64,000 nucleotides of DNA from the NCBI RefSeq assembly GCF_000017685.1, contig NC_010602.1, positions 806,001 through 870,000 of the forward strand, written 5' to 3'. A program made the position numbers and the translations under genes. The DNA is from Leptospira biflexa serovar Patoc strain 'Patoc 1 (Paris)'. Lineage in GTDB: Bacteria; Spirochaetota; Leptospiria; Leptospirales; Leptospiraceae. Position 1 is the stretch's first letter. Each line of letters opens with the position of its first letter. Below the pieces are notes generated by a model, which saw only the letters and a program-made list of their open reading frames with translations, did not search any database and had not been told where the DNA came from. Shown piece by piece: positions 36,236 to 45,681 of the stretch.

Positions 36236-37792
36236 GTGAAACACATGCAAAAACCGTCTTTACCATTTGGAAAACAAATTAGTTATGCAGTAGGCCAACT
36301 TGGTTGGTCTACACTCATCAATATCATCGGCCTCCACCAAGTTTATTTTTATCTCCCTCCAGCACCCAAACCAGGCCAGGACTGTTTCCCTGATTTAATT
36401 GAAAAAATGGCATTTTGGGGCCTTTCCACGATCGGTGTGGTTGCCGCGGTCGGACGATTATGGGATGCGTTCACCGATCCACTCATTGCAAACTCTTCAG
36501 ATCGCTTTTTTTCACGATTTGGAAGGAGGATTCCGTTTTTGTTTTTAGGTGGGATTCCTTCTGCCGTCTTTTGTTGGTTAATCTTTGTCCCACCACATAA
36601 CTTCGTTTCTTCGACCAACTTGGTTTGGATGACAAGTTTCATGTTACTCTTCTATTTATTTTTAACAGTGTATGTCACACCATTCTTTGCTCTCATCCCG
36701 GAGTTAGGCCATACCCCGGAAGAACGACTCAACCTTTCTACTTATATCTCGGTTACGTATGCACTAGGAATCATTGTTGCCTCCACAGAACCAATGATTG
36801 CCAGTGTCCTGCAGTCTAGTTTTGTTTTTGATGCCGATCCATCTCTGCAAACATTAGTCTCTAGGCAATATGCTCTTGGTATTCTTTGTATCTTCGCTGC
36901 CATTTGTATGTACTTCCCAGTATTCACCATCCACGAAAAAACTTACTGTGAATCGGAAGCATCCAGTGTTCCATTTAAGGAAGCCATTTTACTCACCTTC
37001 AAAAACAAAAACTTTTTGTATTTTGCACTCTCCGATTTGTGTTATTTTTTGGCACTCACCATCCTCACAACAGGAATTTCGTATTATGTAACTGTCCTAT
37101 TAGAATTGGAAAGAGACTTCGTGACCCAACTGCTCACCGTCATGTTACTGGTTTCGTTTGCGTTTTACCCCGTTGTGAATTTTGTCGCACGTAAAATTGG
37201 CAAAAAGAGAACGGTTCTCATTGGGTTTTATCTATTTTTAGCCTTGTTTTTATCCATCTTTTTCATCGGTAAAAACAGTTTGCCAATCTCACCGTATATC
37301 CAAGGTTATATGATTGTTGCCGTTGCAGCCATCCCAATTGCGATTCTTGGAATATTACCAAATGCAATATTAGCAGATATTGCTGAACTTGATTCATTAA
37401 AAACAGGATCCAAACGAGAAGGTCTTTTTTATGCAGGAAGGACCTTTATGCAAAAACTAGGACAAACACTTGCCGTATTGATCTTTAGTTCCGTGATTTT
37501 ACTTGGTCTCGACAGAGACTCCAAACAACAAGTTTCACCCAATGTGACAGGCATCATTGCTCCCTCTGTGGCGGATTCTAAGTCAGATCTGAAAAAAAAT
37601 AACGAGACTGAGGCAAAAATAAGTAAGGAATCAAGTATTTGCAAAGTCGAAGAAGTAGAAACTGGTGGGGAACTCGGGGTTCGATTGACAGGACCTTTGG
37701 CTTCTGCATTCTGTTTACTTGCAATTTTTCTCTTTGGTAAATACAAAGAGGATGAAACTTTAGAAGAGATTGCAAAGATACGTGGTAAATAA
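36236..37792 (+). CDS. GPH/MelB-type cation symporter (MFS)
   Basis: The 518-residue protein has about twelve membrane helices. RLWDAFTDPLIANSSDR has the Asp-x3-Asp pattern that binds the coupling cation in MelB-like glycoside-pentoside-hexuronide symporters, followed by RFGRRIPFLFLGG. A charged loop (about 435-475) before the last helix is unusual. The GTG at 36236 or ATG at 36245 may start it. The substrate is unknown; proximity to biotin genes is not enough to call it a vitamin transporter. Confidence 0.85.
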   Translation: MKHMQKPSLPFGKQISYAVGQLGWSTLINIIGLHQVYFYLPPAPKPGQDCFPDLIEKMAFWGLSTIGVVAAVGRLWDAFTDPLIANSSDRFFSRFGRRIPFLFLGGIPSAVFCWLIFVPPHNFVSSTNLVWMTSFMLLFYLFLTVYVTPFFALIPELGHTPEERLNLSTYISVTYALGIIVASTEPMIASVLQSSFVFDADPSLQTLVSRQYALGILCIFAAICMYFPVFTIHEKTYCESEASSVPFKEAILLTFKNKNFLYFALSDLCYFLALTILTTGISYYVTVLLELERDFVTQLLTVMLLVSFAFYPVVNFVARKIGKKRTVLIGFYLFLALFLSIFFIGKNSLPISPYIQGYMIVAVAAIPIAILGILPNAILADIAELDSLKTGSKREGLFYAGRTFMQKLGQTLAVLIFSSVILLGLDRDSKQQVSPNVTGIIAPSVADSKSDLKKNNETEAKISKESSICKVEEVETGGELGVRLTGPLASAFCLLAIFLFGKYKEDETLEEIAKIRGK

Positions 37793-37816
37793 ATCCTGGT
37801 TTTTGGAGCTATTCAG

Positions 37817-37996
37817 ATGAGATATCGCATTGAGACAACCAAGTTAAAGAACGGGTATATCGAAGCCAAACTCATCGAGACAACCACAAATAATCCGATT
37901 GAATTTCGGATTTGTGACACGGAAGAATATGCGCAGGCCCAGATCAAAGATTGGCAAAAGCGCTTCCGAATGAATGAACCACAAGAACAGGATTAA
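37817..37996 (+). CDS. Small hypothetical protein (59 residues)
   Basis: The frame starts MRYRIETTKLKNGYIEAKLI, ends RFRMNEPQEQD, and has GGAG 8 bases before its ATG. It is charged, with no membrane segment. It fills the gap between the symporter and the SGNH lipoprotein and overlaps the latter's start by 23 bases. The codon pattern and strong SD make it likely to be real; I recognise no family. Confidence 0.6.
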   Translation: MRYRIETTKLKNGYIEAKLIETTTNNPIEFRICDTEEYAQAQIKDWQKRFRMNEPQEQD

Positions 37997-38741
37997 ATTC
38001 TTCCTTCGATGGGGCGTGTCTATCGCCCTGGTTTTGAGTGTTACCAATTGTAATTCCACCTCAAAACGAGATTACTTCGACTCTAATTTTAAGTGTTTTG
38101 CGGAACCAGGTTGGCGTGATGATGCCAATTTCAAAAAGTATATAGAGAAAGCTTGGCTCCCCACACGCCTGTTATACGCTAAAGACAATTCCAAAATCAA
38201 ACGATCCGATATTGTTTTTACAGGAGATAGTTTGGTACATTTGTTTTTACCAAACCTCATGGCAAAAGAATTTCCTGGAAAGTCTGTTACCAATCGTGGG
38301 ATTGGTGGAGATATGTCAGAAACTCTCCTCTCTCGCATTGATGATGATGTGTTACGCCTAGAACCAAAAACAGTCGTCATTGAAATTGGCGGAAATGATT
38401 TCATCCAGGGGAAATGTTTGAGTCTTGTGCAAAACAATTTACTTTCCATCATCAAAAAAATCCATTCACGCAACCATCAAATCCGAATCTTTTTAATTGC
38501 GGTTCCACCCACTCGAGTGAAGGAACTCAATCAGATTGTACCTGTTTACAATTTGTTTTTAAACCAAGTCGCAAGGACCACGCAGAATGTTGAATACATT
38601 GAAGTTTGGGACATCATGCGGAAACCGGATGCACCCACACTCAGTGAAGAGTTCATTCGTCCCAATGGCGACAGTTTACATTTTAATGAAAAAGGGTATG
38701 AAATTTGGGGTAAAAAATTACGACCTTATTTACAAAAATAA
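37974..38741 (+). CDS. SGNH/GDSL-type esterase lipoprotein
   Basis: The 255-residue protein has a signal peptide with a spirochaete-type lipobox, LSVTNC, giving a lipidated Cys26. The SGNH catalytic blocks are all present: GDS (84-86, Ser86), the Gly in NRGIGG, GGND (Asn141) and DSLH (Asp233, His236). It is probably a periplasmic or outer-membrane acyl-ester hydrolase. The start lies inside the preceding small gene without a good SD, suggesting coupling. serB follows after 2 bases. Confidence 0.85.
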   Translation: MNHKNRIKFFLRWGVSIALVLSVTNCNSTSKRDYFDSNFKCFAEPGWRDDANFKKYIEKAWLPTRLLYAKDNSKIKRSDIVFTGDSLVHLFLPNLMAKEFPGKSVTNRGIGGDMSETLLSRIDDDVLRLEPKTVVIEIGGNDFIQGKCLSLVQNNLLSIIKKIHSRNHQIRIFLIAVPPTRVKELNQIVPVYNLFLNQVARTTQNVEYIEVWDIMRKPDAPTLSEEFIRPNGDSLHFNEKGYEIWGKKLRPYLQK

Positions 38742-38743
38742 AA

Positions 38744-39661
38744 ATGAATTCACTGCTTTTGATCTCTCGTTCCCCGATTCCTGATTCCATTTTACACAAA
38801 ACATTCCCCACACACATTCGAAATGTGAGTGATCCGTCCTTCCAGGGGAATCAACCAAGTTCTGTTTCTCTTTCAAAGATTTTGTTTTCTAACAAGCTGG
38901 GATTACACTGTGTGAGAATCGAACGCAGTGAAACACTTAGCCGTGACCAAATTTTACACATTCGCGACGAATTGGCAAAGGACAAAATCGATTTTTTAGT
39001 TATCAATTCTTTGTTACCAAAATCAAAAGAATCTCTTTTTGTTTTTGATATGGATTCCACTGTCATCAAGGAAGAAGTGATCGATGAACTCGCAAGAAAA
39101 CATGGTGTGTATGAAGAAGTTGCGGGTGTGACAAAAAAAGCGATGGAGGGCGGTATGGGATTCGATGAAGCCCTAAGGCTTCGTGTAGCTCACCTTGCCG
39201 GTTTATCGATCCAAAGTTTTAAAGAAGTATATGATGTATTACATTTAAACGATGGAATGGAAACTGTATTTCAGTTTGTTCCATCAAACGGATGTAAGCT
39301 TGGAATCTTAAGTGGGGGATTTAGTCCCGTCCTCGAATTATTTTCAAATCAATATCCAGTGGATTTTTTTCGCGCAAATGGACTCGAAGAAAAGGGCGGC
39401 GTTTTTACAGGCCAAATCCACGGAGAAATCATCAACCGAGAAAAAAAAGAATTCTATTTAAAACAGTATGCAAGCGAACTTTCCATCCCGATCGAGAGGG
39501 TGGTGGCTGTTGGCGACGGAGCAAACGATGCACTTATGTTAAATGCCGCTGGCATTGGCATCGGAATCCATGCGAAACAAGGATTAAAGGACAAAATTAC
39601 CAATTGGATTGAATTTACAGATTTATCGGCTTTAATTTTCCTCTTGGAGAATTCGTTTTAA
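38744..39661 (+). CDS. serB: Phosphoserine phosphatase
   Basis: This HAD-family enzyme carries out the last step of serine synthesis. FDMDSTVI holds the nucleophile Asp, LSGGFSPV is motif II, and VGDGANDALML is motif IV. An N-terminal domain of about 95 residues precedes the HAD core, as in SerB forms with an ACT-like extension. It is 305 residues long. Its final 30 bases overlap the mutS end on the other strand. Confidence 0.92.
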   Translation: MNSLLLISRSPIPDSILHKTFPTHIRNVSDPSFQGNQPSSVSLSKILFSNKLGLHCVRIERSETLSRDQILHIRDELAKDKIDFLVINSLLPKSKESLFVFDMDSTVIKEEVIDELARKHGVYEEVAGVTKKAMEGGMGFDEALRLRVAHLAGLSIQSFKEVYDVLHLNDGMETVFQFVPSNGCKLGILSGGFSPVLELFSNQYPVDFFRANGLEEKGGVFTGQIHGEIINREKKEFYLKQYASELSIPIERVVAVGDGANDALMLNAAGIGIGIHAKQGLKDKITNWIEFTDLSALIFLLENSF

Positions 39662-42154
39662 TTCATCTAAGATCGAAAGAGCCTCAAGAGGTGGAATTTT
39701 GTTTGGATCAATTTGAGAGATTCTTTTGATCACCTTTTCTTCGTTTGCTGATAAACCATTTGGTTCTTTTTCAAGAATGTTTCCAAACAAACTTGGTTCT
39801 TCATTTTTGATTTTGATTTCCCGTTTTTTGGATTCGAGACCAACCAATATTTCTTTTGCCCGTTCCGATACTGTTTCGGGAATCCCTGCTAGTTTTGCCA
39901 CATAGATCCCAAAGGATTGTTTGGATTTTCCCCGTTTTACTTTTTTTAAGAATAAAATTTCGCCATCCTTCTCAAAGGTATCCAGATATAAATTGAAGAT
40001 CCCTGCCCCTTTTTCAAGTTCTGTTAATTCATGGTAATGGGTGGCAAAAATTGTCTTTGGTTTTGGAAAGTTTTTACTTAAAAATTCTAAAATGGCCCAA
40101 GCAATCGACAAACCATCGTAAGTTGACGTGCCACGTCCCACTTCATCAAAAAGGATGAGACTATTTTCTGTGAATTGATTGAGGATGGTGGCAGTTTCCC
40201 TCATTTCTACATAAAATGTCGATTCTCCTTTTGTTAGGTTATCCCCAGACCCTATCCTTGTAAAAATTCGATCCACGATGGAAAGGGATGCTTTTTTTGC
40301 CGGTACATACGAACCCATCTGGAAGAGGATTTGGTTGATGGCAATTTGGCGCATAAAGGTTGATTTTCCAGCCATATTGGGACCAGTTAACACCGCTATG
40401 GCGTTCTCTTTTGGATTGAGTTCTAGGTGATTGGGAACAAACCGTTCCCCTATGGGCAAAAATGTTTCAACGACTGGGTGACGAGAATCCATATATTCAA
40501 TGATACCATCATTTCGAATTTCCGGCCTAATCCATTGGTATTCTTCTTTGATTTCGGTGAGAGAAAGATGATAATCCAAAGAGGCAACTTCATTCGATAA
40601 GGTTAAAAAAGCTTCATATAACGAGATACATGTGGCAACCAATCTGTCAAAAAATTGTTTTTCAATCCGTTCGATGATTTCATCAGCTTGTAAAATGGCC
40701 CGTTCTAGTTCTTCGAGTTTTGGCGAAGTAAACCTTTCCCCAGTCACTAAGGTTTGTTTTTTCAAAAAATGAGAGGGGACGTCTTTGGCTTGGGCTTTGG
40801 ATACTTCAATAAAGTAACCAAGGATTTTGTTGTATCTGATTTTTAGGCTTGAACAACCTGATTCCTTTTTTTCTTTCTCTTCGAGTTCTAAGATCCAATC
40901 CTTTCCTTTTTCTCGAGCAAGGATGGCTTCATCATATTCTTTGTGAAAGCCAGATTTTAAAAAGGGAGAGTTCCCGAGAAATACGGGAAGTTCCCCATCA
41001 AATAGTGTGTTTTGAAATTCCAATACCAGAGATTCTAAATCGTTAGGAAGTTTTGAAAAGTCATAACCAATCCCATCCAATACAGCTTTCATGAGAGTCA
41101 CAGCTGTTAGGCTTTTTTCGATCCCTCGAAAATCACGTGGTAAGGCTTTACCTACGCGGAAACGAGTGATGACACGTTCTAAGTCGATGAGGTCACCGAG
41201 TGATTCTTTGATTTTGAGTCTTTCTTTTTTGTTTTGAGTTAAGATTTCAATTTTATCCCAATGGTCTTTGATTTTGTTTTCATCGCGAGTGGGAAAAAGA
41301 ATCCTTTGTTTGAGATACCGTTTCCCTGTTGCCGTGAGACAACGATTGAGAACCCCAAATAAAGTGTGGTTTTTGTCATTCGGATTTTCGACAAGTTCCA
41401 AGTGAGATACAGTTTGTTCGTCTAAAATCAAATATTCGGTTTCATCTATCCTTCTTGGAGATTTAAATACAAAATTTTGATTCCGATAATTGTATTGTAA
41501 ATACGCATCTAATACATGTACTACGGTATCAATTCCGGCACCTTTCTTTTTCGGAACATATTCCTTTGGAATTTGTGTTAAAATGATTTTAGATTCTTTC
41601 GAAAGAGGAGGGATATCGTCCGTATAAATCATTTCCTTTGGGGAAAATCGTTTGATGGTATCGAGAATTCTTTCTTTCTCCGATTCTGAAAAGAAAAAGT
41701 AAACAAGCTCTGAAGTGGAAACATCTGCAAAGGCTAGGTAAACGGAAGTTTTTTCTTTATAATAAAGAGATAGGTAATTGTTTTGATACCCACCTAGTAA
41801 ATTATCCTCTACCACCGTGCCAGGTGTGATGATCCGAACCACTTCCCTCGACATGATCTTCGCCTTAGGGTCGTCAGGTTTTGTTTGTTCACACACCACA
41901 ACTTTTTTCCCTGCTGAGATCAGTCGTGAGATATAACTTTCTGTGGCATGGTATGGGATCCCGGCCATGGGGATTTGATTTTGTCTTTTGGTGAGAGTGA
42001 TGTCTAAGATTTGTGCGGCGATTTTGGCATCATCCAAAAACATTTCGTAAAAATCACCCATTCGAAAAAAAACAATTCCATCTGGATGGAGTTCTTTCAC
42101 TTCCAGATATTGGCGCATCACTGGTGTATTCAAAGCTTCATAGGTTTCGGACAT
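39632..42154 (-). CDS. mutS: DNA mismatch repair protein MutS
   Basis: The protein is 840 residues from the ATG at 42154. The mismatch-binding wedge GDFYEMF (Phe-x-Glu) is in domain I; TGPNMAGKSTFMRQ is the P-loop, and DEVGRGTSTYDGLSIAWA the Walker B region. A longer frame to 42253 lies within trpF and lacks family similarity. The start overlaps the trpF stop by 17 bases. The length and complete motifs indicate the repair MutS rather than MutS2. mutL is not in view. Confidence 0.96.
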   Translation of the reverse strand: MSETYEALNTPVMRQYLEVKELHPDGIVFFRMGDFYEMFLDDAKIAAQILDITLTKRQNQIPMAGIPYHATESYISRLISAGKKVVVCEQTKPDDPKAKIMSREVVRIITPGTVVEDNLLGGYQNNYLSLYYKEKTSVYLAFADVSTSELVYFFFSESEKERILDTIKRFSPKEMIYTDDIPPLSKESKIILTQIPKEYVPKKKGAGIDTVVHVLDAYLQYNYRNQNFVFKSPRRIDETEYLILDEQTVSHLELVENPNDKNHTLFGVLNRCLTATGKRYLKQRILFPTRDENKIKDHWDKIEILTQNKKERLKIKESLGDLIDLERVITRFRVGKALPRDFRGIEKSLTAVTLMKAVLDGIGYDFSKLPNDLESLVLEFQNTLFDGELPVFLGNSPFLKSGFHKEYDEAILAREKGKDWILELEEKEKKESGCSSLKIRYNKILGYFIEVSKAQAKDVPSHFLKKQTLVTGERFTSPKLEELERAILQADEIIERIEKQFFDRLVATCISLYEAFLTLSNEVASLDYHLSLTEIKEEYQWIRPEIRNDGIIEYMDSRHPVVETFLPIGERFVPNHLELNPKENAIAVLTGPNMAGKSTFMRQIAINQILFQMGSYVPAKKASLSIVDRIFTRIGSGDNLTKGESTFYVEMRETATILNQFTENSLILFDEVGRGTSTYDGLSIAWAILEFLSKNFPKPKTIFATHYHELTELEKGAGIFNLYLDTFEKDGEILFLKKVKRGKSKQSFGIYVAKLAGIPETVSERAKEILVGLESKKREIKIKNEEPSLFGNILEKEPNGLSANEEKVIKRISQIDPNKIPPLEALSILDELKRILQEEN

Positions 42155-42770
42155 TTTGTACCAATTGAATGATTTTATTAGGATCTTTTTTTCCGTCTGT
42201 TTCCACACCACTCGCCACATCGATTCCAAAAGGGTGTAGGGTATCCAGTGCAAGTTTCACATTGTCGGGAGTGATCCCTCCAGCAAGTAAGTATGGTCGT
42301 TTTACATTTGTTACATATTCCCAAGGGAAGGTGTGGCCACTCCCACCGCCAAGTCCCTTTTGGAAACTATCTAGGATCACAAGTTCTGAGTTTGGTTCTA
42401 AAGTTTCGTCAGAATCGATGGGGGATTGGATGCGGATGGCAGGGAGTAATTGTTTTTTTTTTGTGAGGGAGTCCCATAAATCCTTTGTGACCCATTGGTC
42501 TCCGCGGATGAGTTGTACCAAATCGGGTTGGAATTGTTCTGTGATCTTTTGGATTTCTTCCGTTGAGTTTTCAAAAAATAAAAATACCAATTTTGGGAAT
42601 CCAGGCAAATGGCGAATGGAAAGGAGTTCTTCCGCCATGATTGGATCGATCTTACGTGGGGAACGGGGTGAAAAATTAAGTCCTACAAAGTCCACACCGA
42701 GTTTCTGACACAACTCCAGTGTGGTAAGGTCTTTGATTCCACAAATTTTGATTTGGTACTTGGTTCCCAT
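42138..42770 (-). CDS. trpF: Phosphoribosylanthranilate isomerase
   Basis: The 210-residue TIM barrel catalyses the Amadori rearrangement in tryptophan synthesis. KICGIKD carries the catalytic Cys, VGLNFSPRSPRKI follows, and LAGGITPDNV and GIDVASGVETDGKKDPNKI make the phosphate site. It is separated from other trp genes and sits between tetR and mutS with short spacing. Confidence 0.94.
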   Translation of the reverse strand: MGTKYQIKICGIKDLTTLELCQKLGVDFVGLNFSPRSPRKIDPIMAEELLSIRHLPGFPKLVFLFFENSTEEIQKITEQFQPDLVQLIRGDQWVTKDLWDSLTKKKQLLPAIRIQSPIDSDETLEPNSELVILDSFQKGLGGGSGHTFPWEYVTNVKRPYLLAGGITPDNVKLALDTLHPFGIDVASGVETDGKKDPNKIIQLVQNVRNL

Positions 42771-42786
42771 CGAGAACCAGAATGGT

Positions 42787-43407
42787 TCAGCTCAGATCAG
42801 AGGCAATCGATCCTTTGTACCCAAAGTGCAAAAATTTAAGGAAACTGTCTTGGTAAACCAACATGTCTTGTTTCGAAATTCCTTGTCTCACCATCTGAAC
42901 AAAGATATTCAAGAAAAAGGATAGAATATTGCGGACTACGAATTCATCCACTTCCCCTTTGTAACCAGGATTTTTTTGTTTGAAGTTGTTGTACTGTTCA
43001 AAGTTGATTTTGGTGAGCCTTGTGAGTACCGTGTCTGGAAATTCTTCCAAATGCGAACCTTGTGCCTTTGTGAGAAGTAGGATAAAATCATCTCGGTTGG
43101 CATCCACATAATTGAGTGCAATGTGGAATCTTTCTTTCCATGCCTCATAACTGTCGTTAAATCGTTTTTCAAAATAATCCGGATGGGATACATAAGCGAA
43201 CGCTTTTTCAAGCCCTGACAACACAGGTTGTAAGATTTCAGTGAGTAAGTGTTCTTTGTTCTCGAAGTAATTGTAGATATTACTCGTGGAGACCTTTGCT
43301 TTTTTGGCAATGGTGCGCATACTGGCTTTTTCAAAGCCGAGTTGGATGAACTCTTCACGAGCCGCTTGTAGAATTTCTTTTCTGGTATGTTCTTTTGGAG
43401 TTTGCAT
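42787..43407 (-). CDS. TetR/AcrR-family transcriptional regulator
   Basis: The 206-residue protein has an N-terminal helix-turn-helix: ILQAAREEFIQLGFEKASMRTIAKKAKVSTSNIYNYFENKEHLL. The C-terminal ligand domain is all-helical and unassigned. A 9-base perfect inverted repeat just upstream overlaps its likely promoter, so it probably represses itself, and perhaps trpF-mutS behind it. The effector is unknown. Confidence 0.9.
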   Translation of the reverse strand: MQTPKEHTRKEILQAAREEFIQLGFEKASMRTIAKKAKVSTSNIYNYFENKEHLLTEILQPVLSGLEKAFAYVSHPDYFEKRFNDSYEAWKERFHIALNYVDANRDDFILLLTKAQGSHLEEFPDTVLTRLTKINFEQYNNFKQKNPGYKGEVDEFVVRNILSFFLNIFVQMVRQGISKQDMLVYQDSFLKFLHFGYKGSIASDLS

Positions 43408-43410
43408 AGT

Positions 43411-43448
43411 CCTGAACGACGTTTCCTAAAAGAACAATCTCGTTCAGG
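43411..43448 (-). promoter_or_regulatory. Inverted repeat at the tetR promoter/SD
   Basis: CCTGAACGA (43411-43419) and TCGTTCAGG (43440-43448) are perfect complements 20 bases apart. On the minus strand a candidate promoter, TTTACA (43461-43456), 17 bases, ATTGTT (43438-43433), spans one arm. The other arm includes the AGG likely used as the tetR SD. It is either a TetR operator or an mRNA hairpin masking the SD. Confidence 0.5.
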
Positions 43449-43469
43449 ATTCATTTGTAAAGTCCAATT

Positions 43470-44684
43470 TTACATCTTTATTGTATTTTGTATTAAATTT
43501 GCCACAATTCCATAAAGTCGGAAACTTCCTAACACCAAAATCGGTATTCTGCCTTGGAAAAAGGGTAGGATTTCCGCAGTTGTTCGGACCCTATCTGTCT
43601 TCGCAGACAAGGCACCCGTTGGTTCTGGAAACGATCCAAACCCCTCTCCCTCCCAAAGGAGGAGGCTTTCGATCTTCGTTTCCGATGGAGAAAGGGCTTC
43701 GAGGATGCCTTTTAGGTCTTTGTCGGGAAGGCTTCCGAGGAAGATGTGGAATTTGGATTGGGATTTTGCAAATTCCTGAGTCGTGGTCAAAATGGCATCA
43801 GGGTTATGGGAAGGGTCAAAGACTACGAGTGGCTCCCTTTGCATAACCTCCATCCTTCCTCTGGGTTTGGGAAGGTCCTGGAAGGAAAGGGAGGCGAGGT
43901 TTTTTTGTATATTGGGAATGATTTGGGAGATGGTATCTTTTGCAAAAAGGAAATTAGTTTCCAGATAACTTTCATTTGGTGGACAAGAAAATATATGTAA
44001 GGGAACGGAATTGGCTCTTGGTCGATTAACAAATGATGTCTTTAAGGATTCCACTTCTTCTTCCATCGCAAATAATGACAAACAACGATCTCCAATGATG
44101 GCTAACTTTTCTTGGCAGATGGCTTCTTTTGTATTCCCTAAAATGGCCGAATGGTCGAGGCCAATTTTTGTCAGCACCACATGATTTGCATCTACCAATT
44201 TGGTAGCATCAAGCCTTCCCCCGAGGCCTGCTTCCCAAATTTGAACTTCTGTGTTTTGTTCAGAAAAGAACAGGAAAGCAAAAACAGTTAAAAATTCAAA
44301 ATAGGATAAAGATTCATAAAGTTCTATTTCGGGTAGGAAATGGTTTTGGAAAAGGAGGTTCAACTCATCCAAAAGGGGAAGAGTGGGATTTCCATCCCAA
44401 ACCAATTGGAACCTTTCGAGTGGGGAAATTAAATGTGGTGATGTGTAAAGCCCTACCTTGTATCCCAATTTTGAGAAAAGACAAGCTAAGTAGTGTGAGG
44501 TGGAACCTTTCCCATTGGTTCCCACAACACTGATGCGTAATGGATTGTGAACGTTCTTTTGGGTTATTTTTTTTACATGTTCAAAGATAGGTTTCAAACC
44601 ATCGAGAGTATAGGTTTGGAATACATTGAAGTTTCTTGTTTTTTCAATGTTTTGCCTCTCGTTTAAAAAATCTAAAAAGTTCAT
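43470..44684 (-). CDS. folC: Folylpolyglutamate/dihydrofolate synthase
   Basis: The 404-residue Mur-ligase-fold enzyme adds glutamate to folates. GTNGKGSTS (55-63) is the P-loop, YTSPHLISPLERF the omega-loop motif, and EAGLGGRLDATKL and LTKIGLDHSAILG follow. DPSHNPDA in the C-terminal domain is typical. It follows aroE by 31 bases. accD, its common partner, is absent. Confidence 0.93.
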   Translation of the reverse strand: MNFLDFLNERQNIEKTRNFNVFQTYTLDGLKPIFEHVKKITQKNVHNPLRISVVGTNGKGSTSHYLACLFSKLGYKVGLYTSPHLISPLERFQLVWDGNPTLPLLDELNLLFQNHFLPEIELYESLSYFEFLTVFAFLFFSEQNTEVQIWEAGLGGRLDATKLVDANHVVLTKIGLDHSAILGNTKEAICQEKLAIIGDRCLSLFAMEEEVESLKTSFVNRPRANSVPLHIFSCPPNESYLETNFLFAKDTISQIIPNIQKNLASLSFQDLPKPRGRMEVMQREPLVVFDPSHNPDAILTTTQEFAKSQSKFHIFLGSLPDKDLKGILEALSPSETKIESLLLWEGEGFGSFPEPTGALSAKTDRVRTTAEILPFFQGRIPILVLGSFRLYGIVANLIQNTIKM

Positions 44685-44715
44685 GATTTAGTAAAAGTTT
44701 ACCTTCATACAGATT

Positions 44716-45606
44716 TTATTTTCTTTTTTTCAATTCATGTAAAAGAATGGACTCTACTTTTTTGATCCATTTTGGTTTGACTTTTGTGTTCGTAAATAGT
44801 TCGAACTGTCGAATCCCCTGGAAAAGCAACATATGATACCCTGGGATGATGTTTGCTTTTTTTTGTTTCGCTATTTTGACAAGATCAGTTTCCAAAGGGT
44901 TGTAGACTATGTCGAATAACGTGTGTTTTTTGGTAAAAAATTGAGAATCTAAAATGGGTTCCCCACCTACACCTTTCATTCCGATAGGTGTGGTGTGGAT
45001 GATGAGATCATACTCTTCTTTTTCTTGGATCACTTGTTCTTTTGTGACTCGTCCCAACCAAGATGGATTTCCTAACGATTGTTCGATTTCACTCATCGCA
45101 GTCTCGTTTCTTGCAAGGAGGTGGACCTTACGATGGATGGATTGGTTTTTGTTTCTGCCTTCCAATTCTTTGGCAATCGAAAACAAAATCCCTTTGGCAC
45201 TCCCGCCACTCCCCAGTACAAGAATGTTTTTGGATCTCTTTGGGTTTAAGAGTTCTGGGTTTGATTGTAAGATGGATTGTATGGCACCAGATCCATCTGT
45301 ATTCACAGCTTCAATGCCCTCGCGTAAGAGAAGGGTATTCGATGCCAACATCGCTTTAGAAGCCTCACAAACCTTCTCTGCTTGCGTGTATGCCCATTCT
45401 TTGAAGGGAATGGTGACGGATACTCCCTTCACACCTAAATCAAGTAAGGGCTTCAGGCCGAGTTCTTTCCAACCTTCGTTTTCAAATACTAAATATACGG
45501 CATCGTAATCTGAGAGCTGGAAGAGGGTATTATGGATCCAAGGGGATAGGGTATGGCCTAAGGGAAATCCCAATATGCCAAAGATCTCAGTGTGTTTTGA
45601 ATGCAA
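44716..45606 (-). CDS. aroE: Shikimate dehydrogenase
   Basis: The NADPH-dependent shikimate pathway enzyme, 296 residues. GFPLGHTLSPWIHN is the shikimate site, SVTIPFKEW holds the catalytic Lys, AVNTDGSG the Asp, and LGSGGSAKG the nucleotide loop. It starts at TTG, with GAGG 6 bases upstream and no alternative ATG. It leads the minus-strand series aroE-folC-tetR-trpF-mutS. Confidence 0.93.
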   Translation of the reverse strand: MHSKHTEIFGILGFPLGHTLSPWIHNTLFQLSDYDAVYLVFENEGWKELGLKPLLDLGVKGVSVTIPFKEWAYTQAEKVCEASKAMLASNTLLLREGIEAVNTDGSGAIQSILQSNPELLNPKRSKNILVLGSGGSAKGILFSIAKELEGRNKNQSIHRKVHLLARNETAMSEIEQSLGNPSWLGRVTKEQVIQEKEEYDLIIHTTPIGMKGVGGEPILDSQFFTKKHTLFDIVYNPLETDLVKIAKQKKANIIPGYHMLLFQGIRQFELFTNTKVKPKWIKKVESILLHELKKRK

Positions 45607-45681
45607 TGAAAACCTCTTTTTTTTATCTTATGGACTAAACAATGGCTTACCGAAAATAGGTAATAGATAGGTACAAGACCA

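Noticed and set aside
36067..36282. Frame with a lipobox-like LLLAVSC just after bioB
   Set aside because: It lies mostly inside bioB and the symporter start; the hydrophobic piece has no start codon with an SD and the remainder is out-of-frame symporter sequence.
42155..42253. N-terminal extension of mutS
   Set aside because: It is the trpF sequence read in another frame; MutS family similarity begins at the ATG at 42154.
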